From Culex pipiens pallens (Eukaryota > Arthropoda > Insecta > Diptera > Culicidae): 64,000 nt of DNA. How positions within the stretch are numbered: the first letter of the stretch is position 1; the number at the start of each line of letters is the position of its first letter. The notes under the pieces are model-generated. The model was not told where the DNA came from and did no database searches. It saw only the letters and a program-made list of their open reading frames with translations. Positions 57,823-64,000 of this stretch are shown one piece after another. The position numbers and the translations under genes are program-made. The stretch covers positions 127,265,823 through 127,329,822 of the forward strand of contig NC_068938.1 in the NCBI RefSeq assembly GCF_016801865.2. The letters run 5' to 3'.

Positions 57823-58796
57823 TTTTTAGTTTTTAGTTTTTAGTTTTTAGTTTTAAGTTTTAAGTTTTAAGTTTTAAGTTTTAAGTTTTAAGTTTTTAGT
57901 TTTTAGTTTTTAGTTTTTAGTTTTTAGTTTTTAGTTTTTAGTTTTTAGTTTTTAGTTTTTAGTTTTTAGTTTTTAGTTTTTAGTTTTTAGTTTTTAGTTT
58001 TTAGTTTTTAGTTTTTAGTTTTTAGTTTTTAGTTTTTAGTTTTTAGTTTTTAGTTTTTAGTTTTTAGTTTTTAGTTTTTAGTTTTTAGTTTTTAGTTTTT
58101 AGTTTTTAGTTTTTAGTTTTTAGTTTTTAGTTTTTAGTTTTTAGTTTTTAGTTTTTAGTTTTTAGTTTTTAGTTTTTAGTTTTTAGTTTTTAGTTTTTAG
58201 TTTTTAGTTTTTAGTTTTTAGTTTTTAGTTTTTAGTTTTTAGTTTTAGTTTTTAGTTTTTAGTTTTTAGTTTTTAGTTTTTAGTTTTTAGTTTTTAGTTT
58301 TTAGTTTTTAGTTTTTAGTTTTTAGTTTTTAGTTTTTAGTTTTTAGTTTTTAGTTTTTAGTTTTTAGTTTTTAGTTTTTAGTTTTTAGTTTTTAGTTTTT
58401 AGTTTTTAGTTTTTAGTTTTTAGTTTTTAGTTTTTAGTTTTTAGTTTTTAGTTTTTAGTTTTTAGTTTTTAGTTTTTAGTTTTTAGTTTTTAGTTTTTAG
58501 TTTTTAGTTTTTAGTTTTTAGTTTTTAGTTTTTAGTTTTTAGTTTTTAGTTTTTAGTTTTTAGTTTTTAGTTTTTAGTTTTTAGTTTTTAGTTTTTAGTT
58601 TTTAGTTTTTAGTTTTTAGTTTTTAGTTTTTAGTTTTTAGTTTTTAGTTTTTAGTTTTTAGTTTTTAGTTTTTAGTTTTTAGTTTTTAGTTTTTAGTTTT
58701 TAGTTTTTAGTTTTTAGTTTTTAGTTTTTAGTTTTTAGTTTTTAGTTTTTAGTTTTTAGTTTTTAGTTTTTAGTTTTTAGTTTTTAGTTTTTAGTT
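57823..58796. repeat. (TTTTTAG)n, 7-bp tandem array, about 970 bp
   Basis: About 139 units of TTTTTAG. A block of about six TTTTAAG variants occurs near the left end (57852-57893), and one shortened unit near 58240. It starts at the very end of a fold-back element, whose terminal CTTTTTAG could have been the seed. Confidence 0.97.
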
Positions 58797-59731
58797 TCAC
58801 ATATGATTTTTTAGTTCAGATATATTATAAATAAATGCACCTAACTTCAGAGTGCCTCCGAAACCCGATCTCACCAACACACTCTCATCAACCAGCCGGC
58901 ACATCTGTTTTGACGTTCGGTGCCGGCGCGCGCGCTCCTCGCAAATTTTGTTGACATCGCCGCCACGCGTATGCCGGCACGTTCCGTGGTGGTGCGTGGC
59001 GCGAAAACAACGGAGCAAACATCGCATGCTTTGATTGTTCGTTCTCGCTGAGAAGAGAGCGATCAAGGAGGGGAGAGCAAAATGCTCTCTCTTTCCATCA
59101 AAACATCGCACGAGAGCGAAATTTGCAGTAAGTTCACAATGCGCCATGAAGAAATTTGTTGATGTTATAAGGGTTGCCTACTAATAAGGGGTTTTTCCAT
59201 CTCATCGCTCACACATAATGTGATTGATTGATTTGTTAGAAAGTTTGAAACCCTATAAATGTCCTCATACCAAATTTTCTCACTGTGCATCGCCAGCGGA
59301 ACCTTGTTTACAACTTGCCGTCGCAACTCGACGTTTTTCTCGGAAGAGAGCGAGACACGCAAGCAGGTTGCTTCCGTCGGGGGATCGTTTTTCATTGATG
59401 ATGCGGCTTTTCCACAATAAGTCGCGAGAGAAAGTTCGTCTCACGAGAGCGAGGCAAACGAATGCAGTTTTCCTCTATTTTTAGCAGGACGAGGGTCGTT
59501 TCGGAGAGTCTGGCCGCAGGATTACGGGAAGCCGGGAGCGTGACCTTAACCGCGAGGGGGTGGCAGTCGCCGTCGACGGTACTGTTGTTGTTGTTGGTGG
59601 AAAGTTGCATCCTCGTGTTGAAGTGAGAGCGGAGAGCGAAGGGAGAGCCAGACAGATTTTCCTCGAAGGGGTGCCGATGGCAGGCCGACGACGACGACGG
59701 AATCCTGCGAGCCGGAAAAGCTGCCAGGATC
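58797..59731. promoter_or_regulatory. GC-rich upstream region of the plus-strand leader
   Basis: Non-repetitive DNA with a perfect MEF2-type site CTATTTTTAG (59475-59484) and a TATAAAT (59254-59260) lying 28 bp before an initiator-like TCACTG. These are candidate promoter elements only. Clusters of GAGAGCGA/GAGAGC words (59045-59115 and 59340-59450) resemble GAGA-factor sites. Confidence 0.3.
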
Positions 59732-60552
59732 AGTGCGATTCCTGCCGTTGATGGTGTCGGACCGGTTTGTTCCGAGAGGGGAACTTTTCCGCGCGGATTT
59801 TCGTCTGGCATTTCCGGAGTGTGTGCGTCGAGAAGGAAGAAGAAATCTCGCGTATGTTTGGGTTCGGTTGTTTCGGTTGACCCGGTTCCTCCTACACCCC
59901 CGCCGTGTGTGAGAGTCTGCTGCAGCAGGTCGATGCTGAAAGCCGGAAAGGTGCTGGTGCTTTCCGGAGTGTCCGGCAGTCGATGACAGTCCAGCTGTAC
60001 GGCAGAGGAATTTTCAATTCGGGAAAATTTCGGGTGGGCAGCAGAAAAAATCGGCAAGGAATTAAACTGCCATTAAAGTGAAAGAATTTCGGGGTTGGAA
60101 TTTTGGTCCTTTGGACGGTGTGCAAGGTGTTATTGTACCACAAGGGAAGTAGTGGTACACAAGGTGGAGAAGTGGTTCAGCTGTAGCAGCACAAGGATGT
60201 TCGTGCTCAAGTAGGAGTCCTGTTTCGCTTGTTGTGGACGACCCGGAGAGTGTGGTCGAAGAGGAGAAGATTTTCAGACCGAGCAGAAATTGAAATTGAA
60301 ACCTGCCAGCTGCTCCTGGAGAGTCCTGCAAGGACGAAGCAAAAACAAGTGGAGAAAAAATAATCAAAAATAATCGAATTAAAAATATCGCAGTGTTTGT
60401 GTAGGCTATTAGTGCACCTGTGCAATATCGCTAGATCCTGTGTGTTTTTTCGAGTGTGAGTGTCTGTATATTCTATTCACCAGCAATCTTTATCACCATC
60501 TAAGCATTATCGTAACCATTATCGTAACCGTTATCCATCGCATTACCGTAAC
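59732..60552 (+). other. Putative 5' untranslated first exon of a plus-strand gene
   Basis: Proposed start: TCAGTG with A+1 at 59732 and GGACC at +28 to +32 (59759-59763), an Inr+DPE pair. The sequence then changes to the AGTGCAATATCG/GTGTTTGTG-rich style of insect 5' leaders, and reaches a strong donor CGTAAC|GTAAGT at 60553. Later donor-like sites (60759 GTGAGT, 60950 GTGAGG) leave the end uncertain. No coding start is convincing, so the coding exons probably lie to the right of the window. The 221-codon minus-strand frame across it is probably chance. Confidence 0.35.
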
Positions 60553-61497
60553 GTAAGTGTGTGCTGAGCAAAATATTCACCCGTGAGCTATTTGTGCATT
60601 TTACTCAAAAATATTTAAAGGAAGAAGCTTACCAATATCACATAACCAAAAAAAAAAGAAAATAATCAAAATTAGAATTAAGGTGCTTCAAGCAAGTGTG
60701 CAATATCTCCTTAAGCAAAACAGTGCAATACAGAAAAAAAAATTAAACCGTGCAACGTGAGTGTTTAAAGAGATCCTGCAAGTCCTGGAGCCACTAGCAG
60801 CTCATTAATCATCTCGCCTGAAAAGCAGAGTTTAAGGCCACGCACAAGTGAACACGCTGATCTGTTCGCGAGCAAGGAATAGCAAAAGGTGTGTAATTAA
60901 TTTTCAACCTCCAACCTGGGTCGACGCGCCACCGAGCGTCTTTTTCTGGTGAGGTACGAGTAGGGCGAGTGACAAATTGTTCTGAAGGATATTGTCTATT
61001 TTAGGTTCTGTGCTTTTTTTAGATTCGTCTTTTGTTGCGATGGGATTTAGAACAACCGGGGGGATTTGTGATCATTTTCCGGGAAGGAAATTTGTCAAAT
61101 AGCGTGTAAACAGATTGGGTAATTTTTACGGTCTAGGATTTGGATAAATTTCAGCAACTTGATTGGTGCTTTGTACAAAAAATTGATGCCCGAGTGATCT
61201 TTTGTATTATCAAGATATGAATCTCACTAAGCTTAGTACAAAAGAGCACGGGTTAAGATCTGACAACCCTGTCTCGAGATATGGCCAATATCTCGAGACA
61301 GGGTTGCCACATCTTCAATATTTTGGACTCGAGATATTTTTTCAAGGAAAGAATTTAGCTAAATAACGATATTTTATTCAAAGCATTTATTTTTTGTTTC
61401 ATGTATGTTGTGGTGTCCAAAAGGCCATTGGAGTTTCAAGAAAAGTGAGAGAAGTTAAAATAACAATAGAAATTATTATCAGCGGCGTACCGGCGTA
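60553..61497 (+). other. Possible leader continuation, then intron-like DNA
   Basis: Leader-like composition continues to about 60960, then AT-rich sequence begins. A satellite-derived palindrome lies at 61255-61314. Confidence 0.3.
61255..61314. repeat. Perfect small palindrome of satellite sequence
   Basis: GACAACCCTGTCTCGAGATAT meets its inverse ATATCTCGAGACAGGGTTGCC with a 6-base centre. The arms match the CTGGCAACCCTGTCTCGAG part of the 164-bp satellite. Sequence to the right continues into the satellite's ATCTTCAATATTTTGGACTC. Confidence 0.75.
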
Positions 61498-61854
61498 GGC
61501 CATTGCATATATTTTTCAAAGTTCTTTGAATTTGGCAACATTAAAAATTTAAATTAAAGGTTAACATATAAATTCAAAAAATATTGAGAAATACATTACA
61601 TATCAATACAGTTATTGTTCAATAATTAGTTTAATAAAACTCCAACTTTTAAAGAAATCATAACCTTTTGCGATTTTTTTTGTGTTGCTGTACATTGAAT
61701 TTTACCAATTATAAATAATATTTTTAGGCTGGTTTATTCATAATAAAAATGATATCACCTGAAATTTTAAAGTATTGGAAATTTTATTTTGCCCCTGATT
61801 TTTTTACCAATTTCGATGAAGGGCTACATTAACTTTAAAATATATGCAATGGCC
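61498..61854. mobile_element. GGCC-TTGCAAATATTTTTCAAAG repeat, full copy
   Basis: The inverted ends GGCCATTGCATATATTTTTC and AAAATATATGCAATGGCC bound 357 bp of AT-rich noncoding DNA. Confidence 0.65.
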
Positions 61855-63821
61855 TTGTTTGTGAATGATCCATTCTAGAACGCGGAAAATGGTCACAATT
61901 TTATCAAAATCTGTTTTCCAAATAAGTTGAGTAGTTTTAAAATATTTTGTATGTGTATTTTGTCCACTTTCCAAAGTTTCAACAAGGAATTTTATGTTAA
62001 AAGCAAAATTACATGATCCATACGAAACAATTCAGATTTATTAAAAGAAACAACACATGTTTGAAGCTCAAAATTCCAAAAGTTTAATGAAGCACATTCA
62101 ATCGGAATATTTGTGAAATCTTTTTCTCTTGGATTTAATTCTTATCCATTTTATATTTTAATAAAATAAGGTTTCTGCGATTGGAAAATTAATTTAAAAT
62201 AATAAATTGTAATTTATTAATAAGATGTTTTTTTTTTATTTTAGCCTTAAAAAGCACAAGTTAATAACGGGAGATTCATTTCTGAACGCGTACAGTCAGC
62301 AGCATTATTGTCAGACATACGCAATAATAATCATGAACCAAGCGCCACTCTTAGACATATACACTGCCCATGTTCACATAAATGTCCCATATGAAAAAAC
62401 CGCAAACTGAGAAAAACGCATTTGAAGTTTGTCCCATACATAAGGCTATGAGTAGGCTTAGTGATTTTTCACGCTCGAAAATTGCAAATTTCACTGGGAC
62501 CACAATTTCAAAACACCAAATTTCACGCAAATTTCGCGGAACTTTAAAAATGTTCAAATGACTCTGAAAATCCTATGTTTAAATCAGAGAAACTACTTTT
62601 TATGCTTCATTATATATTATTTTTCAACAAACAAAAAAAAATCACTTATTTTGATTGCTACACAAAACAATTAGGATATAAAAAAATCCTCCTGGTTTAG
62701 GGATGGGTTTTTCACATATTTTGAAATAAAATGTAGGGCTAGCGTATTCTCATTTACTGAACTGCTCTTTTAATATTCGACTTATAAAGCTTAAATGTTT
62801 TCGCTAATTTGCTTCTGTTATATCATTTTACATTTTATTGAATTTAATATCAAAGCAAGATTTAACAATCTTCTACGGTCAAAATGAGTAAAATAAATTA
62901 AATTTTCTGCGACATTTAGCCAATTAAACACATTTTTTAAGGGTTTTAGCTCACTTTTCAAAAACTAAATTTAACAATTTGCAAAAATATTATCATTTTT
63001 AACAATATTTAAATTTATATTCTAAATGCGAAAGGAAAACAAAAAAAGTTATATTTTTCAACTTTCACTGGAATCATCCACCCAAATAAATAAATAGTGT
63101 TAAAATTAAACAGGCCCAAAATGAAAATTTGATGTTTTTAAAATATGACTACAAGGATAAAAAAATACTCTTCATTTTATTTTAAGCTTAATTCTTTTAA
63201 TTTCTCTCAAAACTTAACCATTCAAATAAAATAACAGTAAAATTTTTAATACAGAGAATGAAAATATTACTAAATTTAGTTAATTTAAAAAAAAATCAAA
63301 TACTAAATATTTCTTCAAATGGTTCGAATTAACTTGACAAACAAGTATATTCAAACTTTTTAATTGAAAGCTTATAATATTCAATGAAATTGTCTTTTTG
63401 CATGAAATATTTATTAAGTTATTGTTGTTATTAAAAAAAAAATTTGAGAAAATTGTTAAAATTTCACGAAAGCTTCAAAAATTACTCTATATTAGTCATT
63501 AAACCAGGGTATTCACTCGCTTCATTCTACAGTAGTTCATAAAGTTATTTTTATTCCTTTTTGAATTTGATTAAATATTTTGAGAAAAATCGTTACATTT
63601 TCAAACAAACATATGATTTCACGGGATTTCGCGGAAAAAGCCAAATTTCGCGGATTTCACGCTGTCCGCGAAATCGTGAAATTTCACTAACCCTAGCTTT
63701 AAGTTAAGTTTTCGCGAAAAAACTGGATTTCCTCCTGATTTCTAGAACAAAGTACTGGATATTATATTCTCTTTTGAAAAAGCACACGATTTTGAACCAA
63801 ACTCCATCATAAACTCAAACA
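61855..63821. other. AT-rich DNA, possible large TIR element 62459-63689
   Basis: TAGTGATTTTTCACG (62459-62473) and CGTGAAATTTCACTA (63675-63689) are inverse with one mismatch. Next to each are TTTCGCGG-type words. If it is real, this is a 1.23-kb non-autonomous element. The interior is AT-rich without coding frames. Confidence 0.35.
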
Positions 63822-64000
63822 CTAACTTAATCCACCTATGTGGTTGAAGCCTTCCTCACTCATTACCATCAATGGCTGTACACAAATTTCATCTATTTTT
63901 TTAAATCTGGATTAAAAAGAACATAAATATCACTTAAGTGGCCATATCTCGAGACAGGGTTGCCAGATCTTCAATGTTTTGGACTCGATGGAAAGGTCTT
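63822..64000 (-). mobile_element. Satellite-bearing element, 3' end, runs off the window
   Basis: In inverse orientation it shows CTAACTTAATCCACCTATG-TGGTTGAAGCCTTCCTCAC and then satellite sequence (CATATCTCGAGACAGGGTTG, TCTTCAATG, GGACTCGATGGAAAGG) at the window edge. Confidence 0.75.

Noticed and set aside
57823..58796. Telomere
   Set aside because: The array is internal with unique DNA on the right, and is joined to a transposon end. The heptamer is not a known mosquito telomere repeat.
59392..60057. 221-codon minus-strand frame
   Set aside because: Ser/Thr/Pro-rich without any domain, and it lies in a GC-rich leader region with plus-strand promoter and donor signals. No splice or conservation evidence supports it, but I cannot exclude it completely.

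Overview
This is eukaryotic DNA, almost certainly from a culicine mosquito and most likely Culex. It is AT-rich, spliced and dominated by interspersed repeats: inverted-repeat (fold-back) elements, MITEs with TA, TTA, 4-bp or 8-bp target duplications, tRNA-like sequences, a 164-bp satellite carried inside a mobile element, and a jockey-type retroelement. The genus is my judgement from the look of the repeats and was not tested by any search.

Protein-coding content is small. One complete gene can be reconstructed: a minus-strand, four-exon, 420-codon secreted GDSL/SGNH lipase of the phospholipase B1 family (exons 8097-7785, 3749-3010, 2922-2849, 1065-930). Its two long introns each hold a copy of one fold-back family. 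Two other regions look like 5' ends of host genes whose bodies lie elsewhere: a minus-strand Inr+DPE promoter at 39366 with a leader, a well-placed ATG and splice donors (to 38816), and a plus-strand leader from about 59732 to 60552 or beyond.

Layout: 0.9-8.1 kb lipase gene; 8.1-12.4 kb upstream DNA with small palindromic MITEs, a tRNA-like sequence and three MEF2-type sites; 12.5-16.7 kb a transposon nest holding two inverted, near-identical 1.27-kb elements that carry a gene-like exon; 16.7-22.8 kb less repetitive DNA plus two small elements with tRNA-Leu-like cores; 22.8-25.2 kb an element filled with A/T simple sequence; 25.4-30.9 kb a mariner-type MITE and two copies of the satellite-bearing element, one of them disrupted; 31.8-33.6 kb an ORF1-only jockey-type retroelement with a 12-bp target duplication; 35.3-37.7 kb a GATTTGAA array and a composite of two TIR elements; 38.8-39.4 kb the minus-strand first exon; 39.8-43.6 kb nested fold-back and MITE copies; 44.9-46.4 kb a 1.5-kb CAAAAA array; 49.8-53.3 kb two fold-back elements, one hAT-like; 56-58.8 kb hairpins, a fold-back and a ~970-bp TTTTTAG array; 59-61 kb the plus-strand leader; 61-64 kb MITEs and the edge of another satellite element.

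There is no sign of an operon, a CRISPR array, rRNA or a viral insertion. The most unusual items are the retrotransposed ORF1-only unit, the 492-bp higher-order period inside a mobile satellite, the gene-fragment-carrying inverted pair, and the tRNA-like core shared by three TIR elements.
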